Of a stretch of DNA of 64,000 bases, positions 7,436 to 20,150 are shown one piece after another. The stretch covers positions 1 through 64,000 of the forward strand of contig CAJQUW010007741.1 of the NCBI GenBank assembly GCA_907163375.1. The letters run 5' to 3'. The stretch is from Prostheceraeus crozeri. Lineage: Eukaryota; Platyhelminthes; Polycladida; Euryleptidae. Position 1 is the first letter of the stretch; every line of letters begins with the position of its first letter. A model generated the notes under the pieces. The model was given only the letters and a program-made list of their open reading frames with translations. It made no database searches and had not been told where the DNA came from. A program made the position numbers and the translations under genes.

Positions 7436-8884
7436 TTGATAGATTATATACGAGTTTCACATGTTCCATTTGTGAGAATATAATCCTGGGCTGTCCTGTA
7501 AGTTGTTATTTGGGGTTCCTAATGTGAGGATTTTTCATTCGTTTGGTTGCTTATTGTGGTGCCATTTTCAAATAATAGGAAGTTCATCAACATACAAAGA
7601 CAGGGTTGAGTATAAATAAAAAATATTCATATGTTGCTACACTGCTAGTACTTCAAAATGGTCACTCTCACAAAATAGTCACCTGTCAAAAATTCTTATG
7701 TAGGCCTTCACTATATGTTTGCGGTCTACCAATGTGTATTACAGCCATCGTTTATTGCTCAGTGGATCATGCCATGTTCATATGTGTGAATATTCCCGTT
7801 TAATATTCGTTTATTGATATAATTTTGCAATCATTGATAATTCTATCTCCATTAATGCCGATAAAGAAGCAAAATGTCAAAGCGAGTTTGGAGTTTATGC
7901 ATCTCAAGTCTAGAATTGTTTCGCAGTAGAAATCGACTATGTAGGCCTACACGTAGTGAAGTAAAAAGCTTTGAATCAATCTAATCTACTATTATGAATA
8001 AAGACTTAGACGAAAATCATCCTGATATTCTCGACCACTCATGTCATCGAATTATTGCACAAGAATTGAGAGGATGTTGACCCATTTGTGTGTGATGATG
8101 AAATGCAGCACAATGAACAATTTATTGAGGTGCACTTAAGAGTGCAGTTAAGGATGCCTATCAGATGAAAGTGAAAGTTCTAACAAGTCGCAGACAGGTG
8201 AAAATGCGAGTAGATGGCTTCCAGTTGAATAATTTGGTGTGAGAAATCTTTATCACACTGTTTATGTATCCGACGAAAATCATTCAACATTTTCATGTGT
8301 CTTGCTTTGTGGGTTGGACCCAACAGGTCTTCTATATCGTAATTAGTTTAAAATCTAGATTATTAATGATTAATTGCATTAAATGCAAGCTTAATCATAT
8401 CACAAATAATTTAATCAGCTATTTATGCTATTAGAGCTAATATTTGTAAGTCTCCATTCGGCTCTGCAGCAAAGGAGACTTGCAGAATTCTTCCACTTCA
8501 GACGTCCTTGACAACCCTGGAACTATCATTATAAGTCATTCAAAATTATTGACCGTGTGTTACTAATGAGAAAATGATCAGCACTGATATTTCATGCATT
8601 TTAAGTGGTGAGATGAGTAGGCTGCGTGATACTTTGTAATTCAACATCGAAGTTGATTGTGTGATATGATGTCAGTTCCGATTGTTTCTAGTGAATGTCA
8701 AAAATCTTCAGAATCCCCACAGAATCCGCATACCCACGGCAACCCTGCCAATCGGGGAATGCAGCTGATTGGAGAAAGTCCACAACAGCTCCAATATCTG
8801 TAGTAGCCTATAGCCTGTAGGCAAATGGATCGGAGCGTCTCCAATCGGGGAAATGCAGCTGATAGCAGAGCCTCCAGAACTGCG
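7436..8884. other. No gene recognised
   Basis: AT-rich sequence outside the presumed Polinton end. Short ORFs (for example 7606-7803 on the plus strand) show no family resemblance. A TAGGCCTA palindrome lies at about 7942. Confidence 0.4.
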
Positions 8885-9179
8885 CCAGTAGACAGATGGA
8901 GGGACAAAATGGCGCGAGCTGCTTGGAGGACCTCCATTCAAATAAAAGAATAGAATTAAGGAATTTGCGAAGATATATTGGACTGATAGCTTCACAATTC
9001 AATCATAATCGATTTCATGGTGAATTCATAAGCTTGAATTTTAGTTTTGATGTTTTCTCTTCGCTCAGTTATGCCACCATTTTATGCAAGAAAAGAAAAC
9101 CTTATAATATCTTTTTCTTCACTACTTGAGCAAATTGGGGAGCGCCGCTCCCATTGCTCCTCCCCTGCCTACGCCCCTG
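8885..9179. repeat. Dispersed repeat, copy A (ends GCCTACGCCCCTG)
   Basis: It shares several blocks with 61,625-61,878: the segment around AATTCAATCATAATC, CTTCGCTCAGTT, and a GGGGAGCGCCG...CTACG.CCCTG end. Read on the other strand the end is CAGGGGCGTAGGCAGG, like the terminus of hAT-type MITEs. The opposite end was not found. Confidence 0.5.
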
Positions 9180-10090
9180 GTCGTAGCTAACTGTTGTTGA
9201 TCTTCCCCTAAGCACTTATATAACACTTGCATTCTGCACTCTAAGAAGAATCAAATTGAAAGTGTTCAAAAAGCTTTATAAACATCTCTTGTAGAATGCA
9301 ATTAACATCGTTTTACAGCAATCTTTCGGAAACAGAATGCTTCCGGCGGTGCACTCTGAGATTAAAATTGCATCATAAAAAGAATTCGCTAAGATATCAA
9401 TTCCTTCACCTAAGGGTGGGGCAAGCGATGCTCTCTTTGCAAGCGAATACCAATGATTATCTGATGTAAAACTCATTGCAGTTTTTGTTCACGTGTGTCT
9501 CATCTACGAATTCGTAAATTAGCGATTGCATCATTTTAACACAACGTAGCAAGCCTAAGTATCGTGACTCATGGGAGGAGTCCATGAATTTTCGGGTCTG
9601 GAAGGACAGGCGGTAACGAATGTCATGATGCCAATCCAGTACCAATAGAGTATGGCTTTTACATTGAATTTGTAGATCTTTCATGTATGTTACAAAGTAG
9701 CGATTGGAAAAAGATACAAGATAAATATATCCTTGACATTGATCACGAAGTTAAATTATATTTTAATCGAAAAACATGATTTAGACATGCAGACGATTCC
9801 TGAAATTGGATAACATGCGCATGAGTCTGTGTCCATTTTCAATATTCAACGCAACTCAATATTCAATGAATACTGTTTTATAATTTTATTTTCTGTTCAG
9901 AAAACTCTTCACTGGAAATTCATGTTTCATCCTCATCATCGTTGCCACAAGCACTAAGGCATGGTTTGAAGTAATATAAATTCATTTGCTTTGGTCAGTT
10001 GTAATGGACATTGGACATTGCGTTAAGCCATGTTTAATTGATTGTAATCCGATGTGTCAGGAGAAGTAGTATCGGCGCATGAAGCACATT
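9180..10090. other. No gene recognised
   Basis: AT-rich sequence. The minus-strand ORFs at 9276-9684 are short and match no family I know. Confidence 0.35.
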
Positions 10091-10094
10091 CACG

Positions 10095-10265
10095 GTGGAG
10101 AGAATACAGCGAAAATCTCTACAGAAGGCACAACGACGAGACTCCGCTAACTATAGCACCTGTCGCAGATTAAGAACCAGTCCCTTTGTTTGAGGAAGCA
10201 GAAGAGGCTGTCCAACAGCTTACAAACGGAAAGGCTACAGGAATTGACTCGATGTCAATGGTGTG
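10095..10265 (+). pseudogene. RTE-like LINE reverse transcriptase fragment
   Basis: The plus strand encodes a degraded linker and RT start: WREYSENLYRRHNDETPL, then after an in-frame stop EPVPLFEEAEEAVQQL followed by TNGKATGIDSM. In RTE-type LINEs a segment like KA.G.D opens the RT domain. It stops making sense after 10,265. It may belong to the same ancient copy as 14.80-15.69 kb, but the middle is not recognisable. Confidence 0.6.
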
Positions 10266-13200
10266 TGGTTTATCTTGAGTCAAATGAAGTCAACTGTTCT
10301 AAGCCTACAGTGTATACTCTTGCCAGGTGTCGCCTGAGATAAAGAATTCCAACAATTACAATGATTGATCAAGAACAGGTTTTGTGAATTTGAACACGAC
10401 ATTATATCGATAGTTATCTCGAGAAAAATCGCTAAATCACATCAAAAGTTTTATTCAATTGAATAACTTTGGAAAAGTAGAATTGACCACCAGCTCGATG
10501 AACAACATCGTGTTAGTGATTCTTTCCATAAGGAAAAGATTGAGAAAAAACAGAAATATTGATAAGACTGATCGATATTGTCTGCTCTTTGGCAAAGCGC
10601 GAACTACCTTTTAGATGCCATGGCGAATCAGAATCTTCTAACAATAAAGGAGATTATCCTGTAAGCATTGACCTTGTGAGCCATTACGATTCCGCTCTGA
10701 CCATACTTAAAGAAATCTACATTTTTTTTTGGGGAGCATCCTAAACAATTCAAACCGATTTGGTGGCATGTGATTATTGAATTGACAGTTTTTGACTTAA
10801 CGTTTAAGAACAGCTCAATCAGTGACAGCTTGGTGTGTAATTTTCTCAAACGGCAGTTCCTAAACAATCGTAACCTGATTGGCGCACACTGTAATCTGGC
10901 ACCTCCTAAAGCGGAAAAAATTTGCATCCTAAAGCGCCACACACTAAAATTTCAGAAGGCTAAGTTGATTTAGTAGGCTAGCACAGTGAAGAGAACAATA
11001 AACCTTAGACGTAAGCAGCTGCATAGTGGAGAGCGTGAGTCACTGCTTGCCATACAGCAGGAACGCTGTCGCATAACAATAGCTGCTATTGAGGACATCA
11101 TAAGTTCACGTTGCTGTATGTACATGAATCATTCTCCGCTTCATCTCTCCGAGGTTATGTAGCTGGCTTTGTCTTCGAATGGCAAATTGACTTTCCGTCA
11201 GTTGATATTGCAATTAAATTGTTTATTGAAATTATCTGTTGAAGTTGTGCAGTGGTAAATTGCAAATATATGGGCATCATGATGTCATACCAGGGGACTA
11301 CATCTTTCCCATCAACGTCGATCGAAATACTGGATAAATGGAAAAGAAATATGGTAAGACTTGAAACCAAATGGCCAAAAATCTGCATTCTATATTTTCT
11401 CGTGATACTCAATCGTAACAGATATACTAATCAATCTGGTTCATCAACTAAACGGCAGCTCTGAAAAATGAGGTGAGTTTCCTGTTGCTCTGATAGCCTA
11501 CCGTATTCGAAAGAATTGTAATGCATGCATGCTGTATAGCACTAATGTAAATCGAGTCTACGACTTCCGTAGTTAAAATGCCACTTTTCATAATGGGACT
11601 AAATTAATTCTTGCGGATAATGCAAATATATATATTTCAAAAAGCTGTAAATTTTCGAGGTAGGCATACATTGTATTTGTCAATTTCATGCATTCATTCG
11701 CGCTATCTGTGCTCGGTAAAGCCTCTGAGAAGCAAATGCGTACTCATCTGTTATAAGTGGTGTGTCCAATAAGGTTTCCTAACGAAGGTGGAAAAATAAT
11801 AGATACACGCATGTGAAGGGTTAAATTGAATTGGCATATCAAGTTTAGGATTCAATGCAAAGTTCTAAATGCTTTGATGTACACATACATTACTGTATTT
11901 ATGTGTGGTCAATTATATTCAGAATATTCGAAAATTGGTTTATTTCTATGAAATTTAGTGGAAATACAACAATCAATTCTGTATTTAGTTTATTGGAAGC
12001 ACACATTAGTTGAATATAACCTGCTAATGTAACCATTTATCACCAACTGTCATGATAATCTATAGTCGGATAATAGTAGACATCGAAAAAATGCAATAGA
12101 CGACACTGAAGGACATTCGTTTCCATTATGTAGTAGAATAGTTGTCTACAGTGTTTCCTGATTCGGACATTTAAGAAAAAACATATTTTTGCAAACATAT
12201 GCTTAAAATTACGCATTCAATCTTTTAAACGTTTTTATCTAATCTATTGAAATTCTGCTGCCATAGAGTTGTGAAATCGCTTAATAAATATTCATCAAAA
12301 TATATGAAATTCCGGATGTTGAACTATGGGCCAAAAGACTACTGACAAATTAAAACTTCTATACTTCTGTATAGAATCTTCTGCCAATAAATATCCTTCT
12401 TGTCAGTATTCAAATATCCGCGGTTTTTCTACAATGTCCAGACACTATTGGATGCAAACGTATTTTTAATGTACGGCTTTAATTGCTCAACATCTATAAA
12501 TATTCAGTCCATCCTGTTGGCCACTTTTAAAAAATAGATCCATTTTAGTAATGAAAGTCTTTTTCATACTCTATTCATATTAGTCATTATTATTAAATTC
12601 TCAACGTAGCATGATATCAAGGCAAAGAAAGACTAAACAGTCATCATCGCAGACATTGAAAGATTACTTAACTTAATATAGAATGTTTCTATTCTGTAAA
12701 AATACATGATAGGTATTTCTGATTGCAGGAAAATGTCCGCCTATTGAATGGAGCTTTCAAAAAATCTCTCATATCATCTATAAATATCATGAGATAAAAT
12801 CATCTCATGATCAGCATATCATGCTGGTTTCCTCAAACGAACTATAGGCCTACACACATAGAACCAAAACCTCTGACGTTGAACAGTTTCAGACGCCTTC
12901 ACAATGGCTATTAAATCACCGTAGAAAAGGAGATATTCCATTTTTTCATTTTTATTAAATTTCTAACGACGATCTTGGGCCATATAAGCTATGCCAGTTA
13001 TTATTTCTGAAGTCAATTTAGCTCATGCATGTTTGGTAGAGACCTGTGACGCTCATATAGTTTTTATCTGATCAATAAGTGGGGGAACTTGTTGTCACTT
13101 GGCAGTTTGCAAGACAGTGCATGCTGTCTGAAGTGGGAGAATCAATAAGAAACATGTGCAGTATTGTATTAGAACTTTCAAACGAAAGTTAGTACTTGTG

Positions 13201-14790
13201 AATATGGATTATTAGCATAATATGTGCAATTTTTTGGAGATCTGAAACTCGTTAATTTCCATAATCTGTAGAACATCGAATAACTAAGAAAGGAGCCAAT
13301 TTTCTGCAACAAGAGGTTCCAGTCATTTTATCAAAGTATATGTGCATGTATTCAATACAGCATTGATAAATTACATTATCTAGGCGTATATCAAAATAAA
13401 TAGCGTAATAAAAATAGTTTTAAAAAATACGATATGCTCTATGTATGCATGATTATAAGAAATTCTATTTTTTTCAATTATCAGACAAATCAAAAACTTC
13501 GAATATTTGAAGGAATCATAATTTGTTCAGCCTGCTGCATGTAACATGTAGATCTGACGTCCTTGTATACTAAAGTTAATTATTTCTTTCCTTTCACTCC
13601 ATAGTTCCTAACTAAAATTCCTTTTTCTTTTCAGCATTCATTTCGAGTGGAATATCAGTGAATGCAAATATGTGGTGTCCAAATATTGAATAGGTGCTTT
13701 GGCGGATGAAGCATCTATACCATCATGGTACATGCAGTCTTGTTTCATACGTATAATCTCCAACGCAATTGACAGTACTTGACCACCGTAAAAACTGCTG
13801 GAAGGTCTTCTTCGTGTGCGTCACATCTTTATCAAGATCAGTGCAAAACTCTGTGAATTTTTGTTTGTGCCATAAATTACTTTGAATTCTTTAGTTTTTA
13901 TCTTTCTACAATAATTTCTTGATGTTTTCCATGATGTTTTAGAGATGCAATATCTGTTAGTTCAGATCGTAATTTACTTGAAAAACAATAGAGATTGATT
14001 TGCATATCTAGCATTTGATTGTTATTCAATATTCGCATCTTGAGACTCTATTTTGTTACTTATCTTTATTGCAACTGTTGATCTGCGATTTCACACATGC
14101 TTTTATCCACATAATTCTGCAATAAATATCCTACATGTTTCTCACATTTTATACTGTCTAGACACTGATTATATTATGCAGCATTTGTATTTTTGTCACC
14201 GAAAATTGCGTGGTCAGGCCAAAATTTTCATTGTACATGTATACATGAAATTTCGCTGTGTCTGTTTCATCAATAGACCTGTGATTGCATTCTTTTTGGT
14301 ACCGGGTGTCAATTTTACAAATTTGTTTTATAAAATAAATATATTACCAATTATTGTTAATTATTAATAAATATATTAAATTTTATAAATTGTTTCATGT
14401 ATTCGAATTGTACTTTAAAGTACAACACTAATGTCATGTTTTCTTGCATAACAATACTACAGGGGTTAAAGGGTTCTTATTTCTTTAGAGGGTTGTTTGT
14501 GAAGCAAGAGGTGAATATTGAATGAATATAATGAGAGCTTTGTCTGCAATAAATCTTAATGCGTAACCCGTCTATTGCTGAATAAAGATAGTAGTATGCA
14601 TTGTCATAAGGGAAAAGTAGAAAATGTCATTGAAAAAATGTTTTAGGAGGTGAGAGGCTAGCCTTCTAAAAGGCGCATGCTTTAGGATTTTTTTATTAGT
14701 TACGAATAGTGTCTTGCTTTAGGAGGTGATTCAGCTCGCTTTAGGAGGTGCTGGTTTACAGTGCATGCTGACAGCATGATATGAGTTTCC
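10266..14790. other. Long AT-rich stretch without recognised genes
   Basis: Only short ORFs without family resemblance occur. Motifs resembling CACCTCCTAAAGC occur near 10,903 and, inverted (CTTTAGGAGGTG), near 14,719 and 14,739, possibly debris of one repeat. TAGGCCTA occurs at about 12,846. Confidence 0.4.
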
Positions 14791-14799
14791 GCCTCTGAC

Positions 14800-15690
14800 A
14801 AGAACTATACACAGACCACAGAGCTGTTTTCAGGTAGAACAATGCTCAAAAATTTGGATTTGAAAGGGGCGTTTGCCAAGAATGTACTATATCTCCAAGA
14901 TTGTTCACGCTATACACAGAACAGGTTAAGAGGGAAGCTGACATCCAAGAGTATAGTAGTACTGCAGAGACAGGACATCGCATTTCCAATCTGAGATATG
15001 GAGATGACACAGTCCTTACAATTGACGGAGGACGTCGAAGAGGATTGAAGTTGAACGTCAGAAAGACAGTAGATGACCGTGGCGGGTATGCAAGCGAACA
15101 TCAGTGTGGGAGGCGAGTTGGTGAATAGCTACAAGTATTTTGTATCTGTGGAATGCTCAAATAGCGATTGTAGCAAGGATATACGAGCAAGAGTTGCAAT
15201 GGATAAGAAACGGACAATTGAACCTGCGAATATCTGAAAAGACAGAGGGATAAGGAAAGTTACAAGGCTACCTGTGTTACAGGCGTTGGTGCAGCTCTTG
15301 CAGGCATGGAGTTTGAAAGTGCCCGACGTCAGAGCCATTCGTGTAGCCGAAATGTGAATCTATAGAACAATGCTAAAGATCAGTTGGTGGGACAGATGGA
15401 CCAATGTTAGTGTGTCGCAAGAATTGGGTACACAGCTTGAGGTCTTGGAGATGGTGAAAAGAAGGAAGCTGGTATTCTTCGGACATGCATACAGACGGAA
15501 AGAGCTGGTTGAAGATGTCATAGTAGGCATTAATCCAGGAAGACGAAGAAGAGGCAGGCCTCTCAGACAATGTGAGGATGACATCAAAGAATGGACGAAT
15601 ACGACATTGGGAATGGCGGTGAAGAAGACGGAGAATCGACATCAGTGGAGAACCCTGGTTAATGCTGTTACGAGGACGGAGGACGGCTAG
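14800..15690 (+). pseudogene. RTE-like LINE, RT catalytic part and 3' end, degraded
   Basis: The reading starts with GVCQECTISPRLFTLYTE (from about 14,870), the counterpart of the RQGC..SP.LF segment, followed by the catalytic-site variant LRYGDDTVL at about 14,990. After frameshifts, the ORF 15,370-15,690 carries the typical end: KRRKLVFFGHAYRR, GRRRRGRP and DDIKEWTNTTLG, then HQWRTLVNAVT. The order and motifs match RTE-type endonuclease-reverse transcriptases. The Y-x-D-D box has Gly at the variable position. At least two frameshifts and several stops make it inactive. Confidence 0.75.
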
Positions 15691-17788
15691 CCTCGATCCG
15701 AAAATACTGAAATGGAATAGAATCCGATTAAAAAGTCAATCGCTGAAATTGACATCCAATATTTTTAGGAATATCTTTGCAATTCTGTAAAACTTTAATC
15801 GATATATCAGAGATGAGCAGAAACGAATCTCTTATCTAACAATAGCACTAAAAGTATTTTCTGCCGGGAATTCTTCTGATATTCTAAAATTTGCAGAATA
15901 AAATACCTAACTTAAACACAATGTTCTCGACGCTGCACATGATTGATGATCCTATCACAATGCGATTGCACGACCACAATGCTTCATGAAAGACATGTCT
16001 TCTTAGGCTTGCCGTGGGGCGGGATTTCTTGATTCCATTGCCATCCCGATCCCACGTGATTCCCATGAGAAACCCCAATCCCGCAGGATTTTTCAAAATT
16101 TACAGTTATTTCCCACAATAATTCCCGTGATAGCCCTGCATCAAATCTTAATACCTCAACTGGAAATTATTACCCATAGATAGTTTCGCATGTTATTAGA
16201 TAACGTAAAACAAAGAGCTTTCCAACTTCTCTATGGCTCTACACATATGTCAGCAATCCATGATATCAGACAACCCTATGAACTTGCATTTCGATAATCT
16301 AAGCTAGTTTCTTTATTAGAGGTCATAACAATGATGTCCTTTAATGGATGCGCTGCATGGCAGCGGACCAGATAAGTCGCGAAAAGTTTTGTTAAAATAC
16401 TATCCATGAATCAAGAATATCAGCATGATAGGCCTAGACCTACTGTACGTCTGTACATTAAATATTCCAACCCAACCGATGCGAAGGGACAATGTATATG
16501 TGTACATCAAGCAATTGTAGCGTGCAAGTGGATCGTCAACAGTATTTAGTCCATATATTGGCATATTTGTAATTCCAATTAATATCCTAGTATGTTGCTC
16601 ATGCGGTACCGGTACCTAGTTAACCTCAATGAAAAACAGTCTTTACAGCAGATGCCTAAGTTTGAAAATATGCTGCATGTTTACGTGTGAGGATCAACTA
16701 CAGAAATTTCAACCTAACATATTTTCTGATATCATCTGGCATGCTCTCACGCAGCCTGACTCTAAATCAAGAAGAGAAATTTACAATCACTTCTTTAACA
16801 TACGTGTGCATCTTACAAAGTACAGTTTGATATTTTCCATTACTCAATTTTATACTCTCTTGCAGCAACGTGTTAGTAAAGATGAAAATTATGTGGATGC
16901 CCACGCTACAAACATTTCATTCATTGTTTGAAATGAAAACTCATATTACAGTATTATCATATCTTTGAAACTGACCGTTTCAACTAGTCCACAGCAGAAC
17001 TGCGAAATTATTTCTAAATTCTTCCGGATATTCTAACAATTTTATGGGAATTCGCATAACTGAAATTAGGCCTATATCTCTATCCAATGGGATTCCTTTG
17101 GGATGAAAATTCCGATGGGAAATCCCGCTTCCACGACAAGTCTTCTATATATATAGGAAGCTTTCGTAATTTTGGAAAATTTTGAGGCTTTTGCGGCACC
17201 AGAAAAAAATATTGCATCGAGCTGAAATTTTGCATGGAATCATTTCATGCGTGTGGTCGCAAAATGTGGGGGACCAAATCTTTTCCAATCTTTATTTTAT
17301 GAAGCAAAACCGCATTTTGACAGATATGCGCATTCATAAAGTTACATCTATCAATCCTGAGGCATCGGTAACAGAACGACATCATTGATTTTCTCGGGTG
17401 ATACATCACAAATGTCGCTTATCAGAAATACATGTGCTTTAGGTGCATAAGCAATCTATGGTACATAGGGCCTATGGCGCATCGTTTAGATACGGTTCAC
17501 CATTTACCTGAGTTATTTTGTGAAAAAAGAAGACAAGGTTAATAAAAACATATATTGGAAAGCTTTCGACAAAAGTCTTTTTTAATCCAAATATTACAAC
17601 AACCTTAAACCAAGTCAAAAGGAAGAAGGAATCTAATCTACATGTAAGTCATCATATCTAAAATTCCAACGCTAATACAAAAAGCAGATACTTTGTAATT
17701 ACCGGTTTCCGTTTTTATTAAATTGGACTTCGTCAGACAACGAAAAATAAAAACAGACTGAAAAGCAACTGTACATGATGCTCTCTAT
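15691..17788. other. No gene recognised
   Basis: AT-rich. A GGGATTT/AATCCC-rich patch lies at 16,010-16,140 (TGATTCCCATGAG, CAATCCCGCAGG), and similar words recur at about 17,085-17,130 (GGGATTCC, GAAATCCCGC) in the opposite orientation, perhaps a decayed inverted repeat. The plus-strand ORFs at 16,629 and 17,182 are not recognised. Confidence 0.35.
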
Positions 17789-18217
17789 CTAAAGATAGTT
17801 TAAATTTTTTAAAAAATCGCTTTCTTTACATTCCCTCTGAGATCTAGTTGCATCATTAGAAAACTCATAAAAAGGTGCAGCTACAAATTTGATTTCCGTG
17901 TTCCTACAACAGGAGGCTATATGTTTGCTTGCGTGAAGCAAAACAAGCCGGAAATTATTAATCTGTTGACGATGATCGATCAGTATATTACGCAAGATAT
18001 CACCACTTTGACCCACATAGAAATCGTTGCCACTACATTTCAGGAAATATAAGACATCGCTTGAATAGCAATCAAAGTTCTTTTTCATTTGGAAAGCAAA
18101 ATTGCCAATTTTTGTCGTCGTGCCAGGAATGAGATGGTCACAGCATTTGCACCTGGCATCAACACATTTCGTGATGTCTGTGATAATAGTATGATCATTC
18201 TTGCTTAGAATATTCAA
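17789..18217 (-). pseudogene. Penelope-like element C-terminus with GIY-YIG endonuclease
   Basis: This 142-aa ORF carries CVDARCKCCDHLIPG, the zinc-ribbon-like segment before the nuclease. It continues VLYFLKCSGNDFYVGQSGD, in which YFL...FYVGQS is the GIY-YIG core, then LRNILIDHRQQI and a HASKHIASC helix. This order is the C-terminal half of Penelope-like retroelement proteins, which nick target DNA. No RT domain is found on its upstream side. A plus-strand relative starts at 18,888, in head-to-head orientation. Confidence 0.8.
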
Positions 18218-18401
18218 TAAAGAGCGACTTTGACGGTTAATCGAAACTACCAGTGGTCGGGCGAATTATATTTTGATAAGCATTTGGATTGTTGGGAGTA
18301 AAAGTTGACATAAAAGGTAATAATGCTTTTTTATTCGCAGGCATTAATTCAACACGGCTTTGGGACTGTGCAACTGATGTAGCACTATAGATTAGATTCA
18401 G

Positions 18402-18722
18402 TAATTCAAGTTTGCGGAGCCAGGGTAACCAAAGGTCTTCGGTTAAGTAAAAACGTCGTTATCTCATGCGTACGATGCATTTCGCTTGCCACCGGCAAGC
18501 ATGGTCACGTTCTGAATTGACAAATCATGTACAGACAAAATAAACGCTAGAAATTCCATGCATGATCAATAATCAACAAAGGTCAAAAAGATAAGTGTCC
18601 GAAGACTCTATGAAATCGATCTGTACAAAGTTACTACTCATTTTAGTCAAAAGTATTTACTTAACAACGTTTTTACTTAACCGAAGACCTTTGGTTACCC
18701 TGGCTCCGCAAACTTGAATTAA
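18402..18722. repeat. Inverted repeat between the two Penelope-like fragments
   Basis: The left arm (18,402-18,458) begins ATTCAAGTTTGCGGAGCCAG. The right arm (about 18,665-18,720) is its reverse complement, through CTGGCTCCGCAAACTTGAATT. Between them CGATGCATTTCGCTTGCC...GGTCACGTTCT resembles the terminal part of the Penelope-like element at 41.2 kb. Confidence 0.8.
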
Positions 18723-18887
18723 TGATGACACAGGGTTTATTCAGACATTAGATTCAGTGGATAATTGGATTTTAGAAAGTAATTTTTAAGCTCACTCAAC
18801 CTTTTTGTTCTGCTATTTTCTTCTGTGTCAAGGTGGTGATATCGTATACTTAAAAGACAGATCTTTCATCTTCAACAAATTAATAAT

Positions 18888-19109
18888 TCCAGACTTGCTT
18901 TGCTTCACGCAAGCAAGCATATAGCCTCTTATTGTAGGAACATGCAAATCAAATTTGTAGCTGCACCTGTTTTTCAGTTTTCTAATGATGCATCTAGATC
19001 TCAGAGGGAATGTAAAGAAAGCTTTTTTATTTCACAGTTTGAACCATCTTTAAATAGAGAATATCATGTACAATTGCTTTTCAGTTTGTCTTCATTTCTT
19101 GGTGTCTGA
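18888..19109 (+). pseudogene. Penelope-like GIY-YIG fragment, second copy, plus strand
   Basis: It encodes LHASKHIASYCRN, IKFVAAP and SRSQRECKES, and so closely repeats the C-terminal part of the minus-strand copy at 17.79-18.22 kb. Only the end of the nuclease domain remains. DNA identity with the other copy is also clear (for example CTTCACGCAAGCAA). Confidence 0.75.
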
Positions 19110-19549
19110 CAAAGTCCATTTTAATAAACACGTAAACCGGCAACACCAAAGGCATCTTTTGGCTCTCTCCTTTTTTATATTTATCAACAATCTCCATATC
19201 TCGCAATTTATGGCATATATATTTTCCACAATCCATTGTTCTTACTGTCTCCTGCAGATATTAGTGGTCGTCAGGTCGGTGTGGAGATCTCTTTTAAATA
19301 GATAGCAATATCTATTTATATGCATTTATGCATATGTTAACCAAATGTAACATAGCGATGAAGTGACATTTGGCTCTTTAGCAAAATTTGACTCTTTAGC
19401 AAAATTAATGTTACATACAGGTACACTCACTTGTGATATTTTGCCTACCCCTCTTTTCTTGTCTTATGATAGCCTATTATATGTGTTCCTTGATGCGAGA
19501 ACATTTTGTGAGAAATGATGTATTCATTGTGAAAATGTTTGTAAGTCCA
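19110..19549. other. No gene recognised
   Basis: AT-rich; includes a short duplicated phrase (AGCAAAATTTGACTCTTTAG, about 19,380-19,400). Confidence 0.3.
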
Positions 19550-20150
19550 TTAGTAATTATGTATCGGGTGACAACTTCACGAGCGGCGATTACGGCTGAG
19601 ATGCGATCATTCATACTCTTTGTCAATGAGTCATTCAATGATTATGGCATCAATCGCTATTTTGCCAGGAGCCACTGTTTCAGCTCTTTTGTTCTTACGG
19701 GATTGGAACGACTCTTGATTTTCCTAACGCGGAAATCCCAGACATGCTCTATGGGATTCAAATCAGGGCTGCAGGAGGGCCAGGACAGTGATCATATTTC
19801 ACGATGTTCCTTAAAAAGTATTGCTGCACTTGCTGTGTGAGCTGGTGCATTATCATCCTGACAGATAAAATTGCGCAAGCGTCGATATTTCGTCCACCTG
19901 AAACCTTTTGCCTCCATACACAGAAGCTCTCATGTGAATTCCAGCCACTCTGATTAGACGTCGCCTCGAGATGTGATTATTCTCAGTCTTGATCGATAAC
20001 CATTTTTGCATTTTTTAATACCAAATTCTCCTTGCCAACGCCAGAGAGTGTGACTTAGGCCTTTGCACACACTTCTTCGGTTGTAAGTTGTTTTTCACTT
20101 AAACCAATTGCATATCACCTAAGAAAATCACTGTCTTTAATCTGTCGATT
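19550..20150 (-). pseudogene. Tc1-like transposase remnant
   Basis: The minus strand encodes QDDNAPAHTASAAILF, the second catalytic Asp region of Tc1-like DDE transposases. SPDLNPIEHVWDF follows (the PIEHVW motif), and then NDRISAVIAARGE near the C-terminus. Upstream sequence to about 20,150 holds fragments of the N-terminal half (QLTTEEVC). Many stops and frameshifts are present. No flanking inverted repeats were found. Confidence 0.8.

Noticed and set aside
8698-9129. Overlapping ORFs in three frames, 60-95 aa
   Set aside because: They lie in and next to a dispersed repeat, overlap on both strands and match no family.
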